Source: an uncultured Flavobacteriaceae bacterium
Lineage (GTDB): Bacteria > Bacteroidota > Bacteroidia > Flavobacteriales > Flavobacteriaceae
Assembly (NCBI GenBank): GCA_947493175.1
Contig: CANLQD010000003.1
Location: 248,001-312,000 of the forward strand
Direction: 5' to 3'
DNA length: 64,000 nucleotides
The notes below the pieces were generated by a model. That model ran no database searches. It was given only the letters and a program-made list of their open reading frames with translations, and was not told where the DNA came from. This document shows positions 8,267-17,814 of the stretch, piece by piece. Made by a program: the position numbers and the translations under genes. The stretch's first letter is position 1. Every line of letters starts with the position of its first letter.

Positions 8267-9343
8267 TTAAAACTTGCGTTCTATGATCTGCTTCATGCTA
8301 ACATCCTCATAGTTGCGTTTTACAAAATCCAAGGCCAAATCCAAGATTTCTCCCATCATCTCACATTTTTTGAAGTTGACATCCAAGGTGAGGTCATAGA
8401 TCTGGTTTTTAAGCAAGTTGATATTCTCATTATTCGATATGATATCTTGTTTACAGATTTCCCTAAGTTTTTTAATCCTATTTCCCGAACTTAGAATTCG
8501 TTTGGCCACTATCGACCGTTCCTCGACCTTATATTGATCTACAGAATGTCTTTGAAGTTTACTTCGTACCAATTCGACCATTAAAAAGTTTTCCTTAAAA
8601 AACTGCGGGCGGTATACCTTTAGTTTGCCTTCAAAGCACTGTTGGTCAAAATCAATGGCCCTAATACGGTATACCACATGATCGAAATCATGAACCGGGA
8701 CGATAACATAATTATAGGAGCGCATATCGCCAAGGAGCCGAATCATACATCGCTCATTGAACTTCACGAACTCTTTCGCAAGCTGCGACTTCTCGGATTC
8801 GGTGCACTTGGGCAAAAAATCCTTGATAAAAACATCTCCTGGAATACCCGCTATATGCTCTTCTATCAAGGTATCCTTATACACTAAAAAGTTAAGATTA
8901 TAAGGCGACAACATATGTTCAAGTTCCAGCCCATACACTCTTGAAGCATCTGCTTTCTTTACGTAGAAATAGGTAAAGTTATCATTGAGAATATTACGGA
9001 TCTTGATACGAAACGGTTTGGAGTTGCCAAAGGTGCAATAATCGACCGCATCTACATTAAGATAGGGGTTAATACTATTGCTTCCGTCGGAATGAAGAAT
9101 GGAGTACACCTCTTTTAAACTCTTATCAATTTCAGAACGCTCTGTCTCTGAATAATAGACCCGTACCCAGAGGGTGTCCTCATCGTTGACATCATAGACG
9201 ACCACCGAACCGGAAAAGCGTAACAGATCTTCGTAAAAGATGGGAATTTCGATCTTTCGACTGTATTGTCCTAGATACGCATCCAAGCTTTTATTGACCG
9301 GGAAAGCCGGTTTTTTCTTCGACATTAATTTTTCCTCCGACAT
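8267..9343 (-). CDS. Conserved hypothetical protein with kinase-like sequence landmarks
   Basis: 358 residues, soluble, not recognised as a named family. Landmarks resembling an aminoglycoside-phosphotransferase or protein-kinase fold occur in the right order: a lysine strand FYVKKAD (about 127-132), an acidic helix LELEHML (139-145), a hinge-like EEHIAGIPGDVFI (161-173), D-x4-N in LGDMRSYNYVI (204-214), and IDFDQ (230-234) in place of DFG/IDFE. The usual His before GD is Leu. The C-terminal ~110 residues are helical. It stands first in the operon with the MATE gene. A distant kinase or pseudokinase is an inference; a non-kinase fold cannot be excluded. Confidence 0.7.
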   Translation of the reverse strand: MSEEKLMSKKKPAFPVNKSLDAYLGQYSRKIEIPIFYEDLLRFSGSVVVYDVNDEDTLWVRVYYSETERSEIDKSLKEVYSILHSDGSNSINPYLNVDAVDYCTFGNSKPFRIKIRNILNDNFTYFYVKKADASRVYGLELEHMLSPYNLNFLVYKDTLIEEHIAGIPGDVFIKDFLPKCTESEKSQLAKEFVKFNERCMIRLLGDMRSYNYVIVPVHDFDHVVYRIRAIDFDQQCFEGKLKVYRPQFFKENFLMVELVRSKLQRHSVDQYKVEERSIVAKRILSSGNRIKKLREICKQDIISNNENINLLKNQIYDLTLDVNFKKCEMMGEILDLALDFVKRNYEDVSMKQIIERKF

Positions 9344-9362
9344 ATTATTGCTTTACTTGTAA

Positions 9363-9370
9363 CAAAACTA
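9363..9370 (-). promoter_or_regulatory. Candidate -7 promoter element for the 9343 operon
   Basis: On the minus strand TAGTTTTG matches TAnnTTTG exactly, 19 bases upstream of the ATG at 9343. No convincing -33 element at the expected spacing. It would drive the kinase-like, MATE, small acidic, PAP2 and GT39 genes. Confidence 0.45.
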
Positions 9371-9417
9371 AGGTTTCTTCGTCAAGTAAACAGCAACCTC
9401 TTAAAACCAATGTAATT

Positions 9418-10320
9418 TTGGAAACCATTCTTTCAGTAAACAATCTCACTAAAAAATTTGGGGCGCTCACGGCCGTGAAAGACCTATCGTTCCAAATAGA
9501 AAAAGGAAACGTATACGGTATTTTGGGCCCGAACGGCAGTGGTAAGTCCACTACCCTAGGGATTGTACTGAACGTGGTTAACAGAACTTCTGGAAACTTT
9601 GCCTGGTTCGAGGGCAACACATCAACCCATAACGCGCTTAAAAAAGTAGGGGCCATTATAGAAAGGCCGAATTTTTACCCCTATATGACCGCTATTCAGA
9701 ACCTAAAGCTGGTCTGTAAAATCAAGGAGGTACCCAACCATAAAGTAGAAGAAAAGTTAGAACTGGTTGGGCTATTGGAACGAAAAAACAGCAAGTTCAA
9801 AACGTATTCCTTGGGAATGAAACAACGCTTGGCAATTGCATCGGCACTTTTGAACGATCCGGAAATTCTCATCTTGGATGAACCCACAAACGGACTCGAT
9901 CCACAGGGTATTCATCAAATTCGGGAGATTATCAAAAAAATAGCGGCACAGGGTACCACCATTCTGTTGGCCTCCCACTTATTAGATGAAGTAGAAAAGG
10001 TATGCAGCCATGTAGTCATCCTCCGAAAAGGTGTAAAACTGTATTCCGGCACGGTAGACGGTATGCTGGCAAGCCATGGCTTTTTTGAACTTAAAACAAG
10101 CCAATCATCGGAACTGATCAAGTATTTGGATGTCCACAACAATTTCGGGGAAGTGAAAACCGAAAACGGACTTGTCACTGCTTTCTTAAACAAGGAGATG
10201 AACGCAGAGGATTTGAACAAAGAATTATTCGAAAAAGGAATCTTACTTTCCCATTTGGTCAAAAGAAAAGAAAGTCTGGAAGAGCAGTTCCTAACCCTTA
10301 CCAAAAACCAAACCAACTAA
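9418..10320 (+). CDS. ABC transporter ATP-binding subunit (ABC-2 exporter)
   Basis: 300 residues. Walker A GPNGSGKST at about 37-45, Q-loop region following, signature YSLGMKQRL at about 129-137, Walker B LILDEPTNGLDP around 150-161, and H-loop ASHLLDE around 184-190. The DrrA/CcmA-type subfamily pairs with an ABC-2 permease, encoded 4 bp downstream. Substrate unknown; the pair resembles bacitracin/lantibiotic-immunity and Na+ exporters. Start is a TTG at 9418, chosen because conserved homology begins at once (ILSVNNLTKKFG). An ATG at 9410 is out of frame and followed by a stop. A chance TAnnTTTG match (9413-9420) overlaps the TTG, so the exact start is uncertain. Confidence 0.9.
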   Translation: METILSVNNLTKKFGALTAVKDLSFQIEKGNVYGILGPNGSGKSTTLGIVLNVVNRTSGNFAWFEGNTSTHNALKKVGAIIERPNFYPYMTAIQNLKLVCKIKEVPNHKVEEKLELVGLLERKNSKFKTYSLGMKQRLAIASALLNDPEILILDEPTNGLDPQGIHQIREIIKKIAAQGTTILLASHLLDEVEKVCSHVVILRKGVKLYSGTVDGMLASHGFFELKTSQSSELIKYLDVHNNFGEVKTENGLVTAFLNKEMNAEDLNKELFEKGILLSHLVKRKESLEEQFLTLTKNQTN

Positions 10321-10324
10321 GCCC

Positions 10325-11158
10325 ATGATACGTTTACTACAAATCGAGTTTATAAAGCTTTGGAATAACAGGGCAAGTAAAATACTGATCATCTCCTATT
10401 TTGTGCTGCTCACCTCTATAGCACTGATAGCGGCCATCAAGTTTGATATCGGCCCTGTGAAATTTCATTTAGCCGAGCAGGGCATTTTTAATTTCCCGTA
10501 TATCTGGCATTTCAATAGTTTCGTTGCAGCTCTGTTCAAACTATTTCTGGCGATTGTCATCGTATCCATGATGGCCAACGAGTATAGTAATAAAACCATC
10601 AAACAAAACCTGATCGACGGTCTGTCAAAAAAGGAGTTTATTCTCTCCAAATTTTTAACGGTCATCTCCTTTGCCCTGATTTCTACCGTGTTCGTTTTTG
10701 TTGTATCATTGGTACTGGGGCTTGCGTACTCCGATTATAACGAAGTGTCTATCATCTTTTCCGATTTAGAGTTCATTCTTGCTTTTTTCGTTAAGCTGGT
10801 CGGTTTCTTTTCGTTCTGCCTGTTCCTGGGCATCTTTGTAAAAAGATCAGCCTTTGCTTTGGGCTTTTTGATTCTATGGCTTATCGTAGAACAGCTTATT
10901 TTTGGATTATTGGGCTGGAAAGTAATGTCTTGGGAAAATGCCGGTCGGGTCAAAGATCTACTTCCGTTGGAATCGATGTCGAATTTAATCGAAGAACCGT
11001 TTACCCGCTTAGGGGCCGTAAAGACCGTAGCGGACCAAATCGGCGAAAAACTATCGCTTGATTATCATGTACATTGGTATGAAGTTTTAGTGGTACTGGC
11101 CTGGACGGCACTCTTCATTTATCTTTCCTATGCCTTGCTACGAAAAAGGGATTTATAG
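10325..11158 (+). CDS. ABC-2 type permease subunit
   Basis: 277 residues with six hydrophobic segments and the N-terminal amphipathic start MIRLLQIEFIKLWNNRASK typical of ABC-2 exporters. A cytoplasmic DGLSKKEFILSKF coupling loop follows the second helix. It forms the membrane channel for the ATPase encoded 4 bp upstream; the two genes are surely co-transcribed. Substrate cannot be determined. The 148 bp after it, up to 11306, contains no gene and no clear terminator. Confidence 0.9.
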   Translation: MIRLLQIEFIKLWNNRASKILIISYFVLLTSIALIAAIKFDIGPVKFHLAEQGIFNFPYIWHFNSFVAALFKLFLAIVIVSMMANEYSNKTIKQNLIDGLSKKEFILSKFLTVISFALISTVFVFVVSLVLGLAYSDYNEVSIIFSDLEFILAFFVKLVGFFSFCLFLGIFVKRSAFALGFLILWLIVEQLIFGLLGWKVMSWENAGRVKDLLPLESMSNLIEEPFTRLGAVKTVADQIGEKLSLDYHVHWYEVLVVLAWTALFIYLSYALLRKRDL

Positions 11159-11306
11159 TTGGTATTTCGCTTAACACCCATACAATAAATGGTCGAAACT
11201 ACTGGAAATCCAGTAGACAGTTTATCCATATTATCTATTATTTGTCGAGCCGACCTTATTAGAACGGCCGTTTTACGCTATATTGTGGGGTAGAACACTG
11301 TATGGA

Positions 11307-13694
11307 ATGAAAAGCTTATTGAGCATAGTAATGCTTCTTATGGGCATTGTATCCTGGTCGCAACGCGCCAACGACTGTTCAAATGCCGTAATCGTTTGTG
11401 GTAATAGTACCATTACGTCGAACGCTTCCGGTTTTGGGACCCAAGAGCTCGACAACGAGTCGAACCCCTGCGCCTTTGAAGAGGTAAACAGCTTATGGTT
11501 ACGCCTGAACATTGATCAAACCGGAGAGCTGGCCTTTACACTCACTCCAGACAATAGCAATATTGCCGTGGACTATGATTTTTATGTATTCGGCCCAAAT
11601 TTTAGCTGTGGAAGTACCAACGACCCGATTCGGTGTTCTACTACCAATCCTTCTCAAGCAGGACTCAACAACAATCTTACAGGTTTACGAAGTAGCGAGA
11701 ACGACGATTCTGAAGGCCCAGGGGAATTGGGGAACGGTTTTGTTTCTTCCTTGCCCGTAGCTGCCGGAGAAACCTATTACCTTCTAATCGACCGACCTGA
11801 GGGCAGTGGAGGCTTTAGCCTTGACTGGAGTGGCACTTCCGATTTTATTGACCCACCTATCGTTAATGGAGACCCCGATCCGATAGAAGCTTGTTTTGCC
11901 GACCGAGGCAACGCTTTTGATCTGCAACAGAACGAAATCCAGATTTCAAGCGACCCCGCGATTTTTTTTGATTACTATGAGTCAAGAGCCGATGCCTTTG
12001 ATGGTGTCAATGCTATAGTAGACCCCTCATCCTACATTGTAAACAACTCGACAACCATCTATATTAAGGCTACTAGCGGAAATAGTTGTTTCGAGATTTT
12101 GGAACAACAGATTACCATCGATGATCCCGTACAGGCCAATTTGGAGTATGTCGCCTGCGATCAGGATGCCAATGGAAACGAAACCTTTCAAATAAGTCAA
12201 ATCATCGCCGATGTACAGGAGACCATTAACAACCCACTGAATTATGCCGTCACCATACATCCTTCGGAAGCGGAAGCCAATGGGAATTTAAATGCAATCG
12301 GATCCGCTACTTATGAATCCGGAACGGGAACGCTCTTTGCCCGGGTCGCCTGGAACACGGATCCTAGTTGCTATACGACCTTTGGTATAGGCATAACCGT
12401 TATTGCAAGCCCGATAAGTATACCGGATGAACTGGTACAATGTGATATAGATATTGATAATGCTACGGACGGTTTCACCATTTTCAACCTTGATCAGTTG
12501 TTCGACCGAATCGAAGGCGTCGCTTTTGAGTATCTGTTTTATGAAACACAACAGGATAGGAATTTCAACAATCCTATTGTCAATACCACCGAGTTCATTA
12601 ATAGCACTGCTTTTGCGCAGACAATTTATTACAAGGTTATAACCGATACCTGTGAAATTCTCGGGGAAGTTGCACTCCAGGTGATCTCTAGCCCTATCGG
12701 CCTTAATGCTGAAAGTCCGTTAATTGTCTGTGACCAAAATTCATCCGACGGTACCCTAGAAGGTGTCTTTGACCTAGATAGTTTTCGACAAACACACTAT
12801 CCAGCTAGTGAAATAGAGTTTTATTCGACCATCTCAGATGCCCGTTTGGAACAGAATGTACTTTCAGAAACCTTACGATCTCAAGAAACCTCGGTTTTTA
12901 TCCGTTTTGAAAACGGGAATCAATGCCAAACCGTAGAGGAGCTACTGCTTTTAGTAAATCCCTTGCCCGAAATACGCCTGGATGGCCCCTACTACCTATG
13001 CACCGACAATCCCATACTGAACATTACGGCGCCGGAAGGTTTTGACAGCTATCGTTGGATAAAAACAGAAGGAGGCACCGAACAAGAAGTATCCAATTTT
13101 CAAACCGCCGACTTTGATAGTCCGGGCAGTTATAGCCTGGAAGTCGGTCAAAATTTTATAAACAGCGGACAGACTATTTTTTGCACAAATCGCGCTGATT
13201 TTACGATACTGCCTTCCAATGTGGCCATCATCACCGGTATTCCCGTAAAGGATGCATCGGAGAACAACACGGTCGAAATTTTCGTTAGTGGGGACGGCGA
13301 CTACGAATACAGTATCGATGGAGATCTTTACCAAAACGCCAACCTATTTGAAAATATCGCGCCAGGCATCTTGACCGTATACGTGCGCGATAAAAACGGT
13401 TGTGGTATTGCCCAAGAAACCATTACAGTTCTAGGGTATCCAAAATTCTTTACTCCCAACGGGGACAACGTGCATGACTTTTGGCAGATTATAGGAGTGG
13501 ATCCTGTACTTACACAAAATGCGGTCATCAGTGTGTATGACCGATATGGAAAGTTCTTAAAACAGTTTGACGCCAACAGTCAGGGTTGGGACGGTACGAT
13601 TAATAATCGTCCAATGCCCTCTTCTGATTACTGGTTCGTAGCGAACATCGATAATAAGAGGGAATTTAAGGGGCATTTTGCCTTAAAAAGGTAG
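11307..13694 (+). CDS. Secreted protein with T9SS type B sorting domain (CHU_C)
   Basis: 795 residues from the ATG at 11307, where a typical Sec signal peptide begins (MKSLLSIVMLLMGIVSWSQ). A jelly-roll-like N-terminal domain (NDCSNAVIVCGNSTITSN...) resembles those of flavobacterial adhesins. Several Ig-like segments follow. The last ~85 residues are a gliding-motility-associated C-terminal domain: FPKFFTPNGDNVHDFW, YDRYGKFLKQF, GWDGTINNRPMPSSDYWF and terminal GHFALKR. The type IX system exports and attaches or releases such proteins at the surface. First of three tandem genes with the same C-terminus. Function beyond secretion is unknown; adhesion is a guess. Confidence 0.92.
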   Translation: MKSLLSIVMLLMGIVSWSQRANDCSNAVIVCGNSTITSNASGFGTQELDNESNPCAFEEVNSLWLRLNIDQTGELAFTLTPDNSNIAVDYDFYVFGPNFSCGSTNDPIRCSTTNPSQAGLNNNLTGLRSSENDDSEGPGELGNGFVSSLPVAAGETYYLLIDRPEGSGGFSLDWSGTSDFIDPPIVNGDPDPIEACFADRGNAFDLQQNEIQISSDPAIFFDYYESRADAFDGVNAIVDPSSYIVNNSTTIYIKATSGNSCFEILEQQITIDDPVQANLEYVACDQDANGNETFQISQIIADVQETINNPLNYAVTIHPSEAEANGNLNAIGSATYESGTGTLFARVAWNTDPSCYTTFGIGITVIASPISIPDELVQCDIDIDNATDGFTIFNLDQLFDRIEGVAFEYLFYETQQDRNFNNPIVNTTEFINSTAFAQTIYYKVITDTCEILGEVALQVISSPIGLNAESPLIVCDQNSSDGTLEGVFDLDSFRQTHYPASEIEFYSTISDARLEQNVLSETLRSQETSVFIRFENGNQCQTVEELLLLVNPLPEIRLDGPYYLCTDNPILNITAPEGFDSYRWIKTEGGTEQEVSNFQTADFDSPGSYSLEVGQNFINSGQTIFCTNRADFTILPSNVAIITGIPVKDASENNTVEIFVSGDGDYEYSIDGDLYQNANLFENIAPGILTVYVRDKNGCGIAQETITVLGYPKFFTPNGDNVHDFWQIIGVDPVLTQNAVISVYDRYGKFLKQFDANSQGWDGTINNRPMPSSDYWFVANIDNKREFKGHFALKR

Positions 13695-13726
13695 ACTTTT
13701 AGTATCTTGTTTCACTGGATTTTGCC

Positions 13727-15466
13727 ATGAAAAGAGAACTACTATCCTTCGCCCTAATGCTGCTGGGCACGTTAGGTATGTCACAGACATGCCCTACCAT
13801 TACCAGTCCGATGAACGGGGACACCAATGTTCCCGTAGAAACTAGCATCAGTTGGGATGCTGTTCCCGGGGTTACAGGCTATATTATCTCCTTGGGCACT
13901 ACTCCGGGAGGTACGGATATTATTGATAACCGTGCCGTTGGAAGTGCCACTACCTACGCTCCACCGACAGGCCTTCCCGAAAGTGAGGATATCTATGTAA
14001 CGATAACGCTGTTCTTTTTTGACCGGGAAGATATAAGCTGTCCGAGTGAGCTATTCAGTACGGAAGATGTGACCATTGCTCCTGACTGCGCTGTTATTAA
14101 CACTCCGGCCGATGAGGCCGTTGATGTGAACCAGGGTGCAGTGGTCAGTTGGAGCTACGTACCCAAAGCCACTGGTTATTCCATCAATATAGGAACTTCT
14201 GAAGGTGGTGGGGAACTTGTTCCTACTCAAGACCTAGGGAATGTATTGTCGTTCGATCCGCCGGGAGACCTTCCGTTAGAAACCGAAATTTTTGTGCAGA
14301 TCATTCCAAGAAATGAAAATGGAGCGGCACCTACTACTTGCCCTGTTTTCAGCTTCACAACAGGTGAACTGGCAGAACTTCCAGGTTGCACATCGCTTAT
14401 AAGTCCGGCAAACGGAGCGATCAATGTTCCGCTCACCCCACTTCTTGAATGGACTCCCGTCCCAGGTGCCACGGGGTATCGCGTTTCTATCGGAAGTACG
14501 CCGACCGAGAATGACGTTGGAGACAACCTGCCCTTTTCCGAAAGTTCCACATTTGTGATTGATTTTGAACCTAACAAAACTTTTTATATCACTATAATTC
14601 CCTATAATGATGCCGGGGAAGCCATCGGTTGTACACAACAATCTTTCTCGACCATTTTGGGTTGTGGCCCTTTTATTGACCAAGACACCGGGGAATTAGT
14701 GAACCTTGCGCCAGCAATCGATTTTCCAGAGACGATTTCTATTTGTCAGAACGAACTTCCGTTCGTCGTTCAGACCGAAGATGTCGCGGTCGGTTTTAGA
14801 TGGTTTCGATTAAACGGAAGTGGCTTTGAAACACTTATTTCGGATACTTCGGAAGTATCATTGGATCAGGATGGCGACTACCGGTACGAGGCCTATAATA
14901 CTACCTCACAATCGACCAATACCATAGAATGTGTGAGTTCCCAAGAGTTCACTTTGGTATCTTCTGAAATTGCTACCATTACCGCGGTTGATGTGGCAGG
15001 TGGGCAAAATGGTACGATTCAAGTTACAGTACAAGCGACAGGATCCGGGGATTATGAATATGCAATCGGCGATAGGAACGGTCCCTATCAGGACAGTAAT
15101 ATGTTTCTGAACGTTGCCTTCGGTTCCTACTCGGTCTATGTGCGGGATAAAAACGGTTGTGGTATTGCCGAAGATCGGTTTGACCAAAATCTGACGGTGG
15201 ATGGGTTTCCAAAGTTTTTCACCCCCAACGGGGACGGAATCAATGATTTTTGGCAGTACATACCTCCTCTAGCAACAGGAGAAATTAATGTGCGAGATAT
15301 TTTTATATTCGACCGTTATGGAAATTTTTTGGGGCAAATCAATCCTACATCCCGGGGATGGGACGGTAATTTGAACGGCCTCCCATTGCCCTCGACCGAT
15401 TATTGGTTCAAGGCAATAGGACTACAAGACGAAGAAATACAAGGACATTTTACCTTAAAAAGATAG
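13727..15466 (+). CDS. Secreted Fn3/Ig-like repeat protein with T9SS type B sorting domain
   Basis: 579 residues. Signal peptide MKRELLSFALMLLGTLGMSQ. Then three ~95-residue modules (about 22-118, 120-215, 218-310), each with the pattern SPxNGxxxVPxxxxxSW, VPGxTGYxIxxGTxPG and a closing FST, like fibronectin type III folds. A Cys-containing linker and an Ig-like unit (FRWFRLNGSGFETLIS) precede the type B C-terminal domain (FFTPNGDGINDFW ... GHFTLKR). It starts 32 bp after the first T9SS gene and is a paralogue of the next one. Likely a cell-surface or released protein; ligand unknown. Confidence 0.92.
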   Translation: MKRELLSFALMLLGTLGMSQTCPTITSPMNGDTNVPVETSISWDAVPGVTGYIISLGTTPGGTDIIDNRAVGSATTYAPPTGLPESEDIYVTITLFFFDREDISCPSELFSTEDVTIAPDCAVINTPADEAVDVNQGAVVSWSYVPKATGYSINIGTSEGGGELVPTQDLGNVLSFDPPGDLPLETEIFVQIIPRNENGAAPTTCPVFSFTTGELAELPGCTSLISPANGAINVPLTPLLEWTPVPGATGYRVSIGSTPTENDVGDNLPFSESSTFVIDFEPNKTFYITIIPYNDAGEAIGCTQQSFSTILGCGPFIDQDTGELVNLAPAIDFPETISICQNELPFVVQTEDVAVGFRWFRLNGSGFETLISDTSEVSLDQDGDYRYEAYNTTSQSTNTIECVSSQEFTLVSSEIATITAVDVAGGQNGTIQVTVQATGSGDYEYAIGDRNGPYQDSNMFLNVAFGSYSVYVRDKNGCGIAEDRFDQNLTVDGFPKFFTPNGDGINDFWQYIPPLATGEINVRDIFIFDRYGNFLGQINPTSRGWDGNLNGLPLPSTDYWFKAIGLQDEEIQGHFTLKR

Positions 15467-15485
15467 TGCCCGTTTTTCAGATGAA

Positions 15486-16904
15486 ATGGATAAAAGAACA
15501 CTACATATTCTACTACTTTTAACAGCCTTGTTTACACAAGCGCAAGAATGTCCGCAACTTACTTTCCCCATTAATGAAGCAACCGGGGTCCCGGTGAACT
15601 CTACAATAACGTGGAATTCTGTAGACGGTATTTTTGGGTATCTCATTTCGTTGGGGACTACCCCAGGCGGTGTTGATATACTGAACCAACGATCGGCCGG
15701 ACTCACCAATTCGTTTACGCCGGAAACAGGTCTACCCGACGATACCACTATTTACGTAACCATCAGCATGTTCCTTGAAAATCAACAATTAAAGGTCTGT
15801 CCGGTAGAGGTTTTTTCTACTGAGGATGTTACAACGCCACCACCATGTACCGGCCTGAACGATCCCATGAACAATGCGACCAGTATCAACGTCAACAGTA
15901 TGATCCGATGGGACTATGCACCTACCGCAACCGGATATCGAATTAATATCGGTACCGCTCCAGGAGAAAGGGATATCGAAGCAAACCTGGATGTCGGGAA
16001 TGTTTTGGAATATCGCCCTCAAGATGAGCTGCCCCTAGATCAAGATATCTTTGTACAAATTATCCCTTATAACGAAAATGGCTCTGCAGCACCTTGCAGT
16101 ACGCAGCGTTTTACTACCGGGGTCCCTACGGTAGACTGCTCGCAAAATGCACCTGATAATAATATCCCTGCCATTGTCGGAATTTGTGCCGGGAATCTGC
16201 CAAAAACAGTAGAAAGCGAAGTTAGGGCCAGTGGGTTTAGATGGTTTCAGATTGCAGATGATGGTAGCGAAATCTTGCTTTCAGAAAGTAGGGAAGCCGC
16301 CTTGGAGACCATTGGCCTGTACCGCCTTGAAACCTATAATAACATCAATGAGTTCGGTAATATCGTAGAGTGTGCGACCTCCAGGGAGTTTCGGGTTATA
16401 TTCTCAGACCCTCCAACTATCAATTCTGTGGATATTTCGCGCCGAATGGATGGTATTCAGATCAGGGTGAATGTCAGCGGCCCAGGAGATTATGAATATG
16501 CGTTTGACAATGAGAACGGCCCTTATCAGGACAGTCCTATCTTCTCTGGCGTGCCTATCGGGGAACGAATCGTTTTCGTAAGGGATAAATATGGTTGTGG
16601 TATTGCCCAAAGAAGGGTCGAGAGCACTTTGACCGCTAAAAATTTTCCACCATTTTTTACCCCAAACGGTGATGGCATCAACGACTTTTGGCAGTTTATA
16701 CCTTCTGCCGAAAACGGGGAAATCAATGTGGAAAAAATTTACATCTTCGATAAATATGGGGTACTACTGGCACAATTGGACCCTCGCTCCAAAGGATGGA
16801 ACGGTGATGCGAACGGACAGCCCCTGCCGTCTTCCGATTATTGGTTCAAAGCAATTTCGTTCAACCGAAAGGAAATTAAGGGACACTTTACCTTGAAAAG
16901 GTAA
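15486..16904 (+). CDS. Secreted Fn3/Ig-like repeat protein with T9SS type B sorting domain (shorter paralogue)
   Basis: 472 residues with signal peptide MDKRTLHILLLLTALFTQAQ. It has the same domain order as the gene upstream but only two ~95-residue Fn3-like modules instead of three. It then has the same Ig-like unit (SGFRWFQIADDGSEILLS) and the same C-terminal domain (FFTPNGDGINDFW, GWNGDANGQPLPSSDYWF, GHFTLKR). The pair clearly arose by duplication followed by loss or gain of one module. It starts 19 bp after its neighbour, probably in one operon. It ends 5 bp from a convergent gene, with no terminator in between. Confidence 0.92.
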   Translation: MDKRTLHILLLLTALFTQAQECPQLTFPINEATGVPVNSTITWNSVDGIFGYLISLGTTPGGVDILNQRSAGLTNSFTPETGLPDDTTIYVTISMFLENQQLKVCPVEVFSTEDVTTPPPCTGLNDPMNNATSINVNSMIRWDYAPTATGYRINIGTAPGERDIEANLDVGNVLEYRPQDELPLDQDIFVQIIPYNENGSAAPCSTQRFTTGVPTVDCSQNAPDNNIPAIVGICAGNLPKTVESEVRASGFRWFQIADDGSEILLSESREAALETIGLYRLETYNNINEFGNIVECATSREFRVIFSDPPTINSVDISRRMDGIQIRVNVSGPGDYEYAFDNENGPYQDSPIFSGVPIGERIVFVRDKYGCGIAQRRVESTLTAKNFPPFFTPNGDGINDFWQFIPSAENGEINVEKIYIFDKYGVLLAQLDPRSKGWNGDANGQPLPSSDYWFKAISFNRKEIKGHFTLKR

Positions 16905-16909
16905 CATGC

Positions 16910-17608
16910 TTATGATGCCTCCAAATATTGAATCAGTCGTATTAAATCTTCCTTCTTACCAATATCCAGGGCTTCCTGCTTAATAAAGGCTTCCACATCT
17001 TTGTCCTCTTTTGCGAACAGCCGTAAAAAGTGTTTTTTTCTACTAGGAACGGGTCGCGCGATACCATCGTCTCCTTTCAGGTACAACTGGTCTTTGACAC
17101 GTTTGAAAGTAGGTGGCTGGTATTTATCAAAGGTCGTACGCTGCTTTACCTCGGGTGCCAATGTAATACGTTCCTTGAGCCATAAGGATTGTCCGGTTCC
17201 CTGATATACATGCACAAAATAGCCCTGTTCCAACTCATTTCTATCCTTAAATTTCAAGTATTGATAGGTCTTATCGATACCTGTAAAATGAATAGGGGTA
17301 TTTAAGAAATCACCCAAATAATGCATTTGCCCGTTTTTTTTGATTTCCATACGATCGGCATAGGCATCATATCGCAGAAAATCCAGTTTAGACTGGTTTC
17401 CCAACTTGGCAGGAAGCACTTCTTCCTCGATATAAACCGTTCCTTCGTAACCCGTATCCGTATAAGACGTGATTTGACCCGGTATATAAGGAAAACGGTC
17501 GGCTTGGCGATCTAATAAATCCTGGGAATGTAGCGTTTGGTTCGGTAATCCGAATAGGAGACATAGCAGAACCATCCCATAATACGCTTTTCTGTTTTTC
17601 ATCATCAC
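16910..17608 (-). CDS. Secreted protein of unknown function
   Basis: 232 residues with a Sec signal peptide (YYGMVLLCLLFGLPNQTLHSQ). The mature part alternates short beta-like strands (GTVYIEEEVLPAKL, LDFLRYDAYADRMEIKKNG, YFVHVYQG) and ends with a basic and then acidic helix (FLRLFAKEDKDVEAFIKQEAL). I do not recognise a named family, although this pattern resembles small periplasmic proteins common in Flavobacteriaceae. Three consecutive ATGs at 17608, 17605 and 17602 make the exact start uncertain. It is divergent from uvrB across 206 bp and convergent with the T9SS trio. Confidence 0.75.
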   Translation of the reverse strand: MMMKNRKAYYGMVLLCLLFGLPNQTLHSQDLLDRQADRFPYIPGQITSYTDTGYEGTVYIEEEVLPAKLGNQSKLDFLRYDAYADRMEIKKNGQMHYLGDFLNTPIHFTGIDKTYQYLKFKDRNELEQGYFVHVYQGTGQSLWLKERITLAPEVKQRTTFDKYQPPTFKRVKDQLYLKGDDGIARPVPSRKKHFLRLFAKEDKDVEAFIKQEALDIGKKEDLIRLIQYLEAS

Positions 17609-17814
17609 AGCGTCTAATTGGTAAGTAACTTAATTTTAGAATGTGCTTTTTCTGTCTCGAGTATAAGTTAAGGTTTAATTTAAAAAAATCCAATATCTAT
17701 TAATTTACCAACACAAAACAGTGTCATTTATCTTTATCTAGAGTTCATATAAGGAAGGAGCTTTTTGTATTTTTAGTGACCAAAGAAATAATCCCTAGAT
17801 AAAGTAACATTCTT

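Noticed and set aside
9413..9420. TAATTTTG as a promoter for the ABC exporter
   Set aside because: It overlaps the TTG start codon, lacks a -33 element and would place the start site inside the gene; treated as chance.
14276..14683. Antisense frame in the second T9SS gene
   Set aside because: Opposite the in-frame, family-supported CDS and without protein-like composition; typical shadow frame.
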